From the NCBI RefSeq assembly GCF_020144665.1, contig NZ_JAAHBQ010000012.1:43467-107466 (forward strand): a stretch of DNA of 64,000 bases, given 5' to 3'. The notes under the pieces were generated by a model. It had not been told where the DNA came from. It did not search any database and saw only the letters and a list, made by a program, of their open reading frames with translations. Origin of the DNA: Oscillatoria salina IIICB1. Its GTDB lineage: Bacteria; Cyanobacteriota; Cyanobacteriia; Cyanobacteriales; SIO1D9. Position 1 is the first letter of the stretch. Each line of letters starts with the position of its first letter. This document shows positions 50,034 to 58,799 of the stretch, piece after piece. A program made the position numbers and the translations under genes.

Positions 50034-50336
50034 TTAATGAATACTTACAGTTGCACCTGCATTTCTAAGTTTGGTGGCAATCTTTTCCGCTTCGTACCCG
50101 CTTACTTTTCTTTTAATTACTGCTGGTGTGGACTCAACTAAATCTTTAGCTTCTTTTAGTCCCATATCTGTTAATAGTCTTACTGCTTTGAGGACAGCAA
50201 TTTTTTTATCTGCGGGAACTAATTCTAAAATAACTTCATATTCGGTTTTTGCTCTAATTTCTTTTTCTACACCTAATTCTTTCAGCAGTAAATCAAATTT
50301 TTTTTCTAAGCGAGCAATTTGCTCATCTTGTCTCAA
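50034..50336 (-). CDS. L7/L12 C-terminal-domain-like protein, probably 5'-truncated
   Basis: 100 residues. The C-terminal half (about 32-100, YEVILELVPADKKIAVLKAV, GLKEAKDLVESTPAVIKRKV) matches the C-terminal domain of ribosomal protein L7/L12, here without the dimerisation domain. The N-terminal part is a helix (ARLEKKFDLLLKELG). Such stand-alone domains occur in cyanobacteria; function unknown. No ATG is in frame; the TTG at 50336 lacks a ribosome-binding site, and the frame stays open upstream to a stop at 50439-50441 with protein-like content, so the original start is probably lost. Confidence 0.6.
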   Translation of the reverse strand: MRQDEQIARLEKKFDLLLKELGVEKEIRAKTEYEVILELVPADKKIAVLKAVRLLTDMGLKEAKDLVESTPAVIKRKVSGYEAEKIATKLRNAGATVSIH

Positions 50337-50454
50337 CTGTATCTGAGAAATGTCTATTGGTTGAAAGCTGCTTTCTTCAAGACGTTTTTGCTGCTTAGGC
50401 TGTCTGTTACTCTTGGTAAATAAGCAGGCATAAAAATGTTATCTTAGTCTGGAT

Positions 50455-51051
50455 GTGGATAATTCCTTAGAAGTAATAGGAGAAGCGGATAACGGAGAAG
50501 CTGCTATTCGACAGGTGGAGGCTTTACAGCCGGATGTGGTATTAATGGATATACAAATGCCTGTGATGAATGGTGTGGAAGCGACGCAAAAAATTTGTCA
50601 GCGTTTCGAGAAGACAAAAGTGCTGGTATTGACTGTTGATGATGAAGATGAGTATTTAACTCAAGCGCTAAAATATGGTGCAGCAGGTTATTTGTTGAAA
50701 AATACGCCTCCGGATGAGTTAGCTTTGGCAATTCAAGCTGTGTATAAGGGTTATACTCATATTGGACCGGGGTTAGGGAAAAAAGTATTTGCTCGGATTA
50801 AAATTCTTAGTTCTAATCCTACTCCTGATTGGGAGGAACTTACTCCGAGAGAACAGGAAATTTTAGAGTTAATTGCTACTGGTGCGAGTAATAAAGAAAT
50901 TGCAAAAACATTGCATATTGCTGAAAAGACAGTGAAAAATCATGTTACCAGTATTTTACAGAGATTGAACTTACGCGATCGCACTCAAGCAGCAATTTTT
51001 GCACATTCGACTCGCGACTCTCTGATGAGTGTAGCAAAAGGAAGTTATTAG
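50455..51051 (+). CDS. NarL/FixJ-type response regulator, N-terminally truncated, possible pseudogene
   Basis: 198 residues from a GTG at 50455. Receiver part: phosphoacceptor Asp32 (VVLMDIQMPVMNG), Thr60 and Lys82 are present, but the first about 25 residues that form beta-strand 1 and the acidic DD pocket are missing. The LuxR-type helix-turn-helix (about 128-190, ELTPREQEILELIATGASNKEIAK) is complete. In-frame bases upstream (50434-50454) still read LDVD-like protein, then a stop, so the loss is a DNA deletion rather than a wrong start call. Its stop overlaps that of the convergent kinase by 4 bases. Confidence 0.7.
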   Translation: MDNSLEVIGEADNGEAAIRQVEALQPDVVLMDIQMPVMNGVEATQKICQRFEKTKVLVLTVDDEDEYLTQALKYGAAGYLLKNTPPDELALAIQAVYKGYTHIGPGLGKKVFARIKILSSNPTPDWEELTPREQEILELIATGASNKEIAKTLHIAEKTVKNHVTSILQRLNLRDRTQAAIFAHSTRDSLMSVAKGSY

Positions 51052-52280
51052 CAGTTTTTCGCTAATAATGCTGTCCCAAAAGCGGCTGCGGTATTCTCTG
51101 AAGAAGTTACAGGTACTTGCAAATGACGCTGACGAATTTTTCTCCAAGTCGCATTTTTCGCGCCACCACCAGCAGTATATACCCGACTGAGTTGAGTTGC
51201 GCCTAAGTCTTGTAACAATTGATAACCTCGCGCTTCAATTCGGGCGATACTTTCGAGTAAACCATGTAAAAATTCTACGGGATTGTCTGGACGTGGTTCT
51301 AACTGCGGTGGTAAATTGGGGTCGTTAATGGGGAAGCGATCGCCAACTGCTAATAAGGGATAATATGTTAAAGGACTCTCTACATTCCCATCAATTTGAC
51401 TACTCAAACGAGCTAATTCTTCATCGCTAAAAAATTCTCGCAACACAGCCCCACCTGTATTTGACGCACCACCTGTTAACCATAAATTTCCCAGTCTGTG
51501 GCTGTAAATTCCGTATTTTGCATCCTCAACTCGCTTGTCACTTAATAACTTGAGAACTAAAGTTGAACCGAGAGAGGTTACTGCTTCACCTGGTTGATTT
51601 GCGCTACTAGCAATAAATGCAGCGATACTATCAGTTGTACCAGTACATACTAGACAATTTTTTTGCAAATTGAATTGTTTAATTAAATCATCTTTTACTT
51701 CGCTAACTGGTGTTCCTGGAGGTAAAACTTGAGGTAATAATGATTTTATTGGTAAATTATTTAACCAGTCAGGATAACATAAATTTTCGATATCGTAACC
51801 GAGTTTCAGTGCATTATGATAGTCACTTATTCCCAATTTTCCATGTAATAAAAAAGCTAACCAATCTGCTTGATGAAGAAAGAAACTAGCTTGAGCAAAA
51901 ATAGGTTGTGCTTCCCACCAAAGTAATTTTGCTAAACTCGAAGTAGGACTTAAAGTAACGTGATTTTCGGGAGCAATTTCAGTTAATTTTTCTCTTACCG
52001 CTACACCGCGTTTATCGTTGTATAAAATAGGTTTATCCAGAGGATTTCCTTGGCGATCGCACAATAACACCGTCGATGATGTACCATTGATGGCGATCGC
52101 TTTTATCTCAGCCCTAATTTTCCCTGGAATTTGCTCGATTAAATTAAATAAAGCTTCCGCCCAATTCCTTGACAAATGTTCTTTTATATGCTCCTTGGCT
52201 TCAACTTGAATCGTTTTTTGCTCATCAACAACTATAGCCCTCGCACCCGAAGTTCCAAAATCAATTCCTAGGTAATACAT
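51048..52280 (-). CDS. FGGY-family sugar kinase, D-ribulose kinase-like
   Basis: 410 residues. N-terminal nucleotide-binding region YYLGIDFGTSGARAIVVD, the central substrate region NGTSSTVLLCDRQGNPL and LHQADWLAFLLHGKLG, and C-terminal VYTAGGGAKNATWRKIRQRHL. It resembles the shorter cyanobacterial/plant xylulokinase-like enzymes; the Synechococcus elongatus homologue (SePSK) was reported to use D-ribulose. The substrate here is an inference from that similarity. ATG at 52280. Neighbouring STRR DNA separates it from galE. Confidence 0.85.
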   Translation of the reverse strand: MYYLGIDFGTSGARAIVVDEQKTIQVEAKEHIKEHLSRNWAEALFNLIEQIPGKIRAEIKAIAINGTSSTVLLCDRQGNPLDKPILYNDKRGVAVREKLTEIAPENHVTLSPTSSLAKLLWWEAQPIFAQASFFLHQADWLAFLLHGKLGISDYHNALKLGYDIENLCYPDWLNNLPIKSLLPQVLPPGTPVSEVKDDLIKQFNLQKNCLVCTGTTDSIAAFIASSANQPGEAVTSLGSTLVLKLLSDKRVEDAKYGIYSHRLGNLWLTGGASNTGGAVLREFFSDEELARLSSQIDGNVESPLTYYPLLAVGDRFPINDPNLPPQLEPRPDNPVEFLHGLLESIARIEARGYQLLQDLGATQLSRVYTAGGGAKNATWRKIRQRHLQVPVTSSENTAAAFGTALLAKNC

Positions 52281-52379
52281 TTAACAGTTAGCAGTGACCA
52301 GTTATCAATTATCAGTGACCAGTTATCAGTTATCAGTTTGTCTCTCCCCAGTCCCCAGTCCCCAGTCCCCAGTCCCCAA
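52281..52379. repeat. STRR tract between galE and sugar kinase
   Basis: Heptamers AGTTATC/AGTGACC from 52284 to 52336, then five CCCCAGT units to 52379. The whole intergenic space is repeat. Confidence 0.85.
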
Positions 52380-53378
52380 TTAACCATGACGCTGTTGATG
52401 CCATTGCCAAGCATGACGGATAATTTCATTTAAGTCCGTATATTGAGGATACCAGCCCAAAATTTGACGAGCTTTTGCACTCGTACCCACCAAACTAGGT
52501 GGATCTCCAGGACGGCGATCGCATTCTACCACAGAGAAATTTTTACCAGTAACTTTCTTAACTGTATCGATTACTTCTCGCACCGAAAAACCGTTACCAT
52601 TACCTAAATTAAAGACATTAGTTTCGCCACCTTTTAACAAATATTCTAAGCCCAAAACATGAGCATCAGCTAAGTCAGTAACGTGAATATAATCCCGCAA
52701 ACAAGTTCCATCGGGAGTCGGATAATCGGTTCCAAAAATTGCAATTGATTCGCGTTTACCTAAAGCAGTTAATAACACTAACGGAATTAAATGGGTTTCC
52801 GGATCGTGATCTTCTCCTAATAAACCACTTGGATCTGCTCCCGCAGCATTAAAATAACGGAAACGTACTGATTTTAGCTCGTAAGCGCGATCGAAATCAG
52901 TTAAGATTTGTTCTACCATTAACTTACTCATCCCATAAGGATTAATCGGCTTTTGGGAATGAGTTTCCGGGAGGGGAATTTCTTCGGGTATTCCATAAGT
53001 AGCGCAAGTAGAAGAAAAGACAAACTTTTTGACATTTGCTGCTACCATTGCTGACAATAAAGTCAGCGTTCCGACCACATTATTGTGATAATATTTACCA
53101 GGATCTGTTACCGACTCACCCACATAAGTATAAGCAGCAAAGTGCATGACCGCCGCAATATTGTGAGTAGCAAAAAGATTATCCAGAAAAGCGCGATCGC
53201 TAGTATCTCCGACAACCAATTCTACCTTTAAAACCTCTTCTACTAGCTCTCGATGTCCATAGACCAAGTTATCAAGAACCACCACCTTATAACCCGCTTT
53301 TTGTAATGCTAACACCGCGTGAGAGCCAATATAACCCGCTCCTCCTGTCACCAATACAGTTGATTTATCTTCTGACAC
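52380..53378 (-). CDS. galE: UDP-glucose 4-epimerase
   Basis: Interconverts UDP-glucose and UDP-galactose with bound NAD. 332 residues, normal. Rossmann loop VTGGAGYIGSHAVLAL, catalytic Ser-Thr in SSTCATYG and YxxxK in NPYGMSK, and the C-terminal GNGNGFSVREVIDTV. GTG start at 53378. First gene in minus orientation of the polysaccharide region; supplies UDP-galactose. Confidence 0.95.
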   Translation of the reverse strand: MSEDKSTVLVTGGAGYIGSHAVLALQKAGYKVVVLDNLVYGHRELVEEVLKVELVVGDTSDRAFLDNLFATHNIAAVMHFAAYTYVGESVTDPGKYYHNNVVGTLTLLSAMVAANVKKFVFSSTCATYGIPEEIPLPETHSQKPINPYGMSKLMVEQILTDFDRAYELKSVRFRYFNAAGADPSGLLGEDHDPETHLIPLVLLTALGKRESIAIFGTDYPTPDGTCLRDYIHVTDLADAHVLGLEYLLKGGETNVFNLGNGNGFSVREVIDTVKKVTGKNFSVVECDRRPGDPPSLVGTSAKARQILGWYPQYTDLNEIIRHAWQWHQQRHG

Positions 53379-53431
53379 TTTACATTTTCCCCTATTTTTT
53401 TTTCAGACAAACTTGAGCGGCAAAATTATAA

Positions 53432-54382
53432 TTATCCTTTAGCCCCAAAAAACTTTTTTATTTTTTTCCGAGCTTTATTTTTATATTTAATAAATGTACT
53501 ATAACTGTCCTCCCAACGCAGTGCCAAATCTGCCTGATTTCCGCTCAAACCTTTTTCTAAATCAAGAAACTGTCGCCGACAAAAACTCATCGGATCGGCA
53601 TAAGCTTTTTTCGTCGCCAGTAAAGGTTTTGGACCGCACCAATGAATAACTTTTGCTTCATTATTTTCCACAACTGGACCAGTTTCAGTAACCGGAAAAC
53701 GCTTTTTCAGATCGTTTCGATCGTAATCCGGGACAATAATTTGCATATCCGCCTGTCCGAGTCTAATTTTACCCGCATCAGCCGCCCGAAACAGCATAAA
53801 ATTCAAAAATCCCATCTCTCCATATTTAAAAATATGAGGATATTTTTCCGTAAAATCGAGAATTTCTATATATTCATCTAGACTAAAAATATCTCGCGTG
53901 GCAAAAAAGGTTCCCGTACAAAAATACTTATCTCGATGCACCTGCCAATTAAAATCGGGGAAATGTTTTTCAACACCTTCAATATCGAAAAAAAACTCAA
54001 TTATCTCCGAATCTGGATAACCATAATTAGGTCGATCGATGACGACATCGTAATCTTGGAAATTAGCATACTTGAGAACATCTCCCCAAACATTAGTATC
54101 CGCATCCAACATCAAAAAATGCTGCCAAGGACTCTCCCAGAAAGCAACCATCTTGGTTTTTCCCCAACCAAAACTTCTTTGACGCAAAATTTGATTACTA
54201 ACATTTTGGTGATTAATTACCTTCACACCATAAACATTTACTAAAGAATCAACTGGAAAAGAACCATCAACCAACAGACACAAAGGTACATCACCTAAAA
54301 AATGTCTAACACTAGCACAACAGCCCTTAGCAAATAAGTAATCTTGATAACAACAGGCAATAATAACACCAAAATCTTCCAT
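53432..54382 (-). CDS. Putative glycosyltransferase with GT-A fold
   Basis: 316 residues. N-terminal FGVIIACCYQDYLFAKGCCASV and a DxD-like metal motif in MLDADTNVWGD (about 93-101) point to a GT-A glycosyltransferase. It also carries KVIHWCGPKP near the C-terminus, similar in position to the catalytic HxG region of GT8-like enzymes. A Lys-rich C-terminus ends the protein. No named family assigned; sugar and acceptor unknown. ATG at 54382; in the same direction as galE, 53 bases before it. AT-rich codon use compared with its neighbours hints at separate acquisition. Confidence 0.7.
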   Translation of the reverse strand: MEDFGVIIACCYQDYLFAKGCCASVRHFLGDVPLCLLVDGSFPVDSLVNVYGVKVINHQNVSNQILRQRSFGWGKTKMVAFWESPWQHFLMLDADTNVWGDVLKYANFQDYDVVIDRPNYGYPDSEIIEFFFDIEGVEKHFPDFNWQVHRDKYFCTGTFFATRDIFSLDEYIEILDFTEKYPHIFKYGEMGFLNFMLFRAADAGKIRLGQADMQIIVPDYDRNDLKKRFPVTETGPVVENNEAKVIHWCGPKPLLATKKAYADPMSFCRRQFLDLEKGLSGNQADLALRWEDSYSTFIKYKNKARKKIKKFFGAKG

Positions 54383-54567
54383 AATTGCTGACTCTGAGTT
54401 TAAAAGTAGGCGATCGAATAGCTGAGATTAACTCATGGGGCGAGAGAGGAAAAATATTCTTCCGGAAAGATAAATTAAGATTCCGAAGTAAGTTATAACA
54501 ACTAATTGAATCTTGTTATATAGTAACAAGTAAATAAGATATAAATTTGGAAATTGTCCCAAAAACG

Positions 54568-55482
54568 ATGGAGCGCGATCGCGTAGCAGCATTACTGACC
54601 TGTTTCAACCGCAAGGCGAAAACTCTAGCTTGTCTAGAAGCACTCTACAACCAAAAACTACTCGCCAACAAGGCGAGTATAGAGGTTTATCTCGTAGACG
54701 ATGGTAGTAACGATGGTACGACGGAAGCTGTCAGTCAAGCTTTCCCCCAAGTTCATATTCGCCGAGGAACGGGTAACTTATTTTGGAATGGCGGAATGCG
54801 TCAAGCTTTTACAGAAGCAATTAAGCAAGACTATGACTTTTACCTCTGGTTGAATGATGATACGCTACTCTACCCCCACGCTTTGACCAATCTCCTCGAT
54901 ACTCATCAGAGTTTAACCGCCCAAGGACATCCGCGTCCGCTCATTTCCGGTTCGACTCAAGATGCTGATACGGGAGAATTAACTTATGGTGGAGTGATAC
55001 GGCGGAGTTTGCTGCGACCAATTAAATTTGACCTCCTCGAACCAGGAGACGAAGCCAAACCCTGCGATACAATCAACGGTAACTGCGTTCTCATTCCGCG
55101 ATCGGTGGTGGAAGTAGTCGGCAACTTAGACCCAGCTTTCACCCATTATGCCGGAGATTGGGACTATGGTTTACGGGCGAGAAAACAAGGCTGTACAGTT
55201 TGGATTTGTCCAGGTTACGTGGGAACCTGTTCGCGCAATTACGTTCCTGGAGTGAAAAGACCGCCCAGAGTCAAGGCTAGCGAAGGATTGAAAAAAATTG
55301 CTCAACCAAAAGGCTTACCTTTTGAAGACGAAACTCTCCATCCCTTAAATGAATGGAAAGTTTTTGCTCAAAGATATGCAGGTCCATTTCCCTTGTGGAT
55401 TGTCTATTGGTTGATACCATATAGAAGATTAGTTTGGCTCTCAGTTACCGGATTATTTCGACAAAGTAAAACCCAAACCTAA
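54568..55482 (+). CDS. Family 2 glycosyltransferase
   Basis: 304 residues from the ATG at 54568; a TTG 21 bases earlier is possible. GT-A fold: AALLTCFNRKAKTLACLEAL at the start, VYLVDDGSNDGT, the DxD motif in LWLNDDTLLYPHAL, and the catalytic-base region AGDWDYGLRARKQG. The type is that of rhamnosyl- or galactofuranosyl-type transferases; the sugar is not decided. First gene of the plus-strand part of the polysaccharide cluster. Confidence 0.88.
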   Translation: MERDRVAALLTCFNRKAKTLACLEALYNQKLLANKASIEVYLVDDGSNDGTTEAVSQAFPQVHIRRGTGNLFWNGGMRQAFTEAIKQDYDFYLWLNDDTLLYPHALTNLLDTHQSLTAQGHPRPLISGSTQDADTGELTYGGVIRRSLLRPIKFDLLEPGDEAKPCDTINGNCVLIPRSVVEVVGNLDPAFTHYAGDWDYGLRARKQGCTVWICPGYVGTCSRNYVPGVKRPPRVKASEGLKKIAQPKGLPFEDETLHPLNEWKVFAQRYAGPFPLWIVYWLIPYRRLVWLSVTGLFRQSKTQT

Positions 55483-55522
55483 AATTGGGCATAATAATTT
55501 TGGCAGCAATTAGGGACACCCT

Positions 55523-56668
55523 ATGAATCAAAATTTACGGGTTGCTTGGTTAGTGCCTTCGGTAGAATTGGGAGCTTATTGGCAACCAGTTTTAGCAGAA
55601 TTTAAAAAAGCTTACCCGCAGACAAGATTTTATACTGGTTTAGTTTGGCCCGGATTTGACTCGAAAGTTCCGGGAGCGGATCTAATTAAAATTGTCGGCG
55701 AAATGAAGTCTTTAGAGATTAAAAAAACTGAGGGTTATAGTCGTCGGTTGATGATTCTTTCGCCGGGAATTGTTAACTATTTACTGAAGTTTAAACCTGA
55801 TGTTGTTTTAGCACAGGCTTATTCTTTATGGACGTTACTAGCGTTCTTGTTTAAGCCGCTTGGGAAGTGGAAGTTTATTATTATTTGGGACGGTAGTTCG
55901 CCAAATACGGATTTTGAGGATTCAGGGATTCGTTCTTTTTTTCGTAAGTGGATTTCTAAGAGTGCAGATGCTTTTATTTCCAACAGCGAAGGCGGAAAAA
56001 AATATTTAGTAGAGGGGCTAGGGGCGCCTGCGGATAAGGTTTATAAGAAAACTTATTTAGTTCCCGATGTCCAAACTTTACAGCAAAATTCTGCTGAAGC
56101 AGAGGTGCAAAAGTTAGAGCAAAAACGCCCAATTTTTCTTTATGTAGGGCGAATTACACCCAGAAAAGGAATTAAGTCTTTGATTGAAGCTTGCTCGATT
56201 CTCAAGCAACAAGGTTATGAAAATTATAGCTTGGTTGTAATTGGGAAAGGAGAGCAAAGAGCAGAATTAGAAGCCACAATTGAAGAAAGAGGTCTGAGTG
56301 AGATAGTCACTTGGTTAGGCTTTGTGGAATATGGGAAATTAGGTGCATATTTTGAACAAGCAGATGTGTTTGTTTTCCCCACTTTAGAAGACATTTGGGG
56401 TATGGTTCCCCTGGAAGCAATGGTGTTTGGTAAACCAGTTTTATGTTCTAAATGGGCGGGTGCAGCAGAAATGGTTGTGGAAGGAGAAAATGGTTATATT
56501 TTTGACCCTTATCAACCAGAAGAATTAGCTAAATTTATGGGTCAGTTTTTGGAGAATCCGGAATTAAGCGCACAAATGGGGAAGAAATCCTCAGAGTTAA
56601 TAGCGAAAACTACTCCCAAAACCGCAGCAGATGATTTTGTTGAGGTAATCTCTCTGGTGACAGAGTAA
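55523..56668 (+). CDS. Family 4 glycosyltransferase
   Basis: 381 residues, GT-B fold. N-terminal acceptor-binding half (about 1-185) and C-terminal donor-binding half beginning FLYVGRITPRKGIKSLIEA. The nucleotide-sugar ExxxxxxxE motif is in FPTLEDIWGMVPLEAMVFGK (about 300-315). Retaining mechanism expected from the family. ATG at 55523, 40 bases behind the GT2 gene. Confidence 0.9.
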   Translation: MNQNLRVAWLVPSVELGAYWQPVLAEFKKAYPQTRFYTGLVWPGFDSKVPGADLIKIVGEMKSLEIKKTEGYSRRLMILSPGIVNYLLKFKPDVVLAQAYSLWTLLAFLFKPLGKWKFIIIWDGSSPNTDFEDSGIRSFFRKWISKSADAFISNSEGGKKYLVEGLGAPADKVYKKTYLVPDVQTLQQNSAEAEVQKLEQKRPIFLYVGRITPRKGIKSLIEACSILKQQGYENYSLVVIGKGEQRAELEATIEERGLSEIVTWLGFVEYGKLGAYFEQADVFVFPTLEDIWGMVPLEAMVFGKPVLCSKWAGAAEMVVEGENGYIFDPYQPEELAKFMGQFLENPELSAQMGKKSSELIAKTTPKTAADDFVEVISLVTE

Positions 56669-56713
56669 AAGTAGTTTTAACAAGCAGAAATTATTGTAGT
56701 TAAGGAGTAACAA

Positions 56714-57790
56714 GTGAGCGTTGCGATTATTACTGGTTCGGCGGGTTTAATTGGTTCCGAAGCTTCTAAATTCTTTGCGAAAGAAGGATTAGAAATAGTC
56801 GGAATTGATAACGATATGCGGAAGGTATTTTTTGGTGAAGAAGCCTCAACTACCTGGAACCGCAAAAGATTAGAACAAGAGTTAGGAAAACAATATACTC
56901 ATTTCGAGGCAGATATTCGCGATCGCGAAGCAATTTCTAATTTATTCCAAAAGTACGGTTCCGATCTAGTTTTAATCGTTCACACGGCGGCTCAACCTTC
57001 TCACGATTGGGCTGCACGCGACCCTCACATGGATTTTACAGTTAATGCTAACGGTACGCTTAATTTACTCCAAGCAACGCGGGAATACGCCCCAGAAGCG
57101 GCTTTTATTTTTACTTCTACGAATAAAGTTTATGGCGATACTCCCAACCGCTTACCTTTAATTGAACAAGAAACTCGCTGGGAAATTGACCCCAATCATA
57201 CCTATTCCCCAGGTATTCGGGAAGATATGTCTATCGACCATACTACTCACAGTTTATTCGGTGCGAGTAAAGTTGCTGCGGATGTGTTAGTGCAAGAATA
57301 TGGACGCTATTTTGACATGAAAACCGCTTGTTTTCGCGGCGGCTGTCTGACAGGTCCCAATCATTCCGGTACGCAACTGCATGGTTTTCTAGCTTATTTA
57401 ATGAAATGCGCTGTAACTGGGAAACCTTATACAGTTTTCGGTTATAAAGGTAAGCAGGTTCGCGATAATATTCACAGTGCTGACTTGATTAATGCTTTTA
57501 ACGAGTTCTTTAAAGCACCCAGAAGCGCAGAAGTTTACAACACTGGAGGCGGACGTTACAGTAATTGTTCCATGTTGGAAGCAATTAATTTCTGTCAGGA
57601 AATTGCCGGACGAGAGTTAAATTGGACTTATTCCGAACAAAATCGGATTGGCGATCATATTTGGTGGATTAGCGATAATACACGCTTCGCAAATCATTAT
57701 CCAAATTGGCAAATGAAGTACAATGTCCCGCAAATTTTGCAGGAAATTTACGAATTTAACCAAGAACGTTGGTCAAAAGAGGCAGTCTGA
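56714..57790 (+). CDS. NAD-dependent NDP-sugar epimerase (CDP-tyvelose/paratose epimerase-like)
   Basis: 358 residues, extended SDR. Rossmann loop [16 protein letters not shown], then [10 protein letters not shown], and the YxxxK position reads Phe182-x3-Lys186 (LFGASK), so the general-base Tyr is replaced by Phe. The C-terminal part has the substrate region [15 protein letters not shown]. Closest type is RfbE-like CDP-paratose 2-epimerase; the real substrate is not known. GTG start at 56714 with TAAGGAG 6 bases upstream. Its TGA overlaps the ATG of the next gene (TGATG). Confidence 0.85.
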   Translation: MSVAIITGSAGLIGSEASKFFAKEGLEIVGIDNDMRKVFFGEEASTTWNRKRLEQELGKQYTHFEADIRDREAISNLFQKYGSDLVLIVHTAAQPSHDWAARDPHMDFTVNANGTLNLLQATREYAPEAAFIFTSTNKVYGDTPNRLPLIEQETRWEIDPNHTYSPGIREDMSIDHTTHSLFGASKVAADVLVQEYGRYFDMKTACFRGGCLTGPNHSGTQLHGFLAYLMKCAVTGKPYTVFGYKGKQVRDNIHSADLINAFNEFFKAPRSAEVYNTGGGRYSNCSMLEAINFCQEIAGRELNWTYSEQNRIGDHIWWISDNTRFANHYPNWQMKYNVPQILQEIYEFNQERWSKEAV

Positions 57791-58596
57791 TGATTGATGC
57801 AGGAAAACGCAATGTTATTGGGATCAAAGTTAACGTAATTGACTACGAGGGTGCCGTCGAAAGAATTATTACTGCGGCGAAAGAGAAACAAGGTTTAGCA
57901 GTTTCCGCCCTCGCAGTACATGGGGTAATGACAGGGGCTTTAGACGATACCCATCGCTACCGTTTGAATAATTTTGATTTAATTTGTCCCGACGGTCAAC
58001 CTGTACGTTGGGCATTAAATTTACTTTATCAGGCAAAATTAGGCGATCGCGTTTACGGTCCTAATTTAACTTTACTTACCTGCGAACGAGCCGCCGCCGA
58101 AGGACTACCAATTTATTTATACGGTTCTCGCGAACAAGTCTTGCAACAATTCGCCGACAATTTGCGATCGCGTTACCCTAAACTAATAATTACTGGCTTT
58201 CAACCTTCTCGCTTTCGCCAAGTTTCGGCTGAAGAAAAGCTGGAAATTGCTCAACAAATTAAAGACAGTGGTGCAGCTATTACTTTAGTTGGGCTAGGCT
58301 GTCCTCGCCAAGAAGTCTGGGCTTACGAATACCGAGAATTACTCTCAATGCCTTTACTCGCCGTTGGTGCAGCTTTTGACTTCCATGCGGGAACTGTTTC
58401 CCAAGCCCCGAAAATCCTCCAAGATTTAGGGTTAGAGTGGTTTTATCGGCTGATACAAGAACCGAAACGCCTCTGGAAACGCTACGTTTTACTCAATCCC
58501 CACTACGTTTGGCTTTTGAGTTTACAAATGCTCAAATTGCGTAAATTCGACCCTGCTACAGCCATTCCCCCTACCCAGGAAATGCGTTACGGTTAG
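57790..58596 (+). CDS. WecG/TagA/CpsF-family glycosyltransferase
   Basis: 268 residues from the ATG at 57790, translationally coupled to the epimerase. Membrane-associated transferase that adds a second sugar (ManNAc type in the model members) to a lipid-linked sugar. Motifs: LICPDGQPVRWAL, KLGDRVYGPNLTLLTCE and VGLGCPRQEVWAYEY. The C-terminal basic region (PKRLWKRYVLLNPHYVW) is the membrane-binding end. Length is normal for the family. Confidence 0.92.
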   Translation: MIDAGKRNVIGIKVNVIDYEGAVERIITAAKEKQGLAVSALAVHGVMTGALDDTHRYRLNNFDLICPDGQPVRWALNLLYQAKLGDRVYGPNLTLLTCERAAAEGLPIYLYGSREQVLQQFADNLRSRYPKLIITGFQPSRFRQVSAEEKLEIAQQIKDSGAAITLVGLGCPRQEVWAYEYRELLSMPLLAVGAAFDFHAGTVSQAPKILQDLGLEWFYRLIQEPKRLWKRYVLLNPHYVWLLSLQMLKLRKFDPATAIPPTQEMRYG

Positions 58597-58799
58597 GGAT
58601 TGGGGATTGGGGATTGGTGATTAGGGATTGGTGATTGGGGACTGGGAAAATCGGTTATCAGTGAATAGTTAAATAGGTGGCGATAAATAAGCTTAAAATC
58701 TCACCACCATCTTACGAATAATTACGCTCACTTAGATAACAGTTATGAGTGAATCATTCTTGTTACCCAGTCCCCAGTCCCCAGTCACCACCTCCCCAG
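58597..58799. repeat. STRR-rich convergent intergenic region
   Basis: GGGATTG/GGGGATT units (58597-58645) and CCCCAGT units (58769-58799) flank about 120 bases of plain AT-rich DNA. The two halves are complementary in sequence, so the whole region could fold as a long hairpin between convergent genes. Confidence 0.75.
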
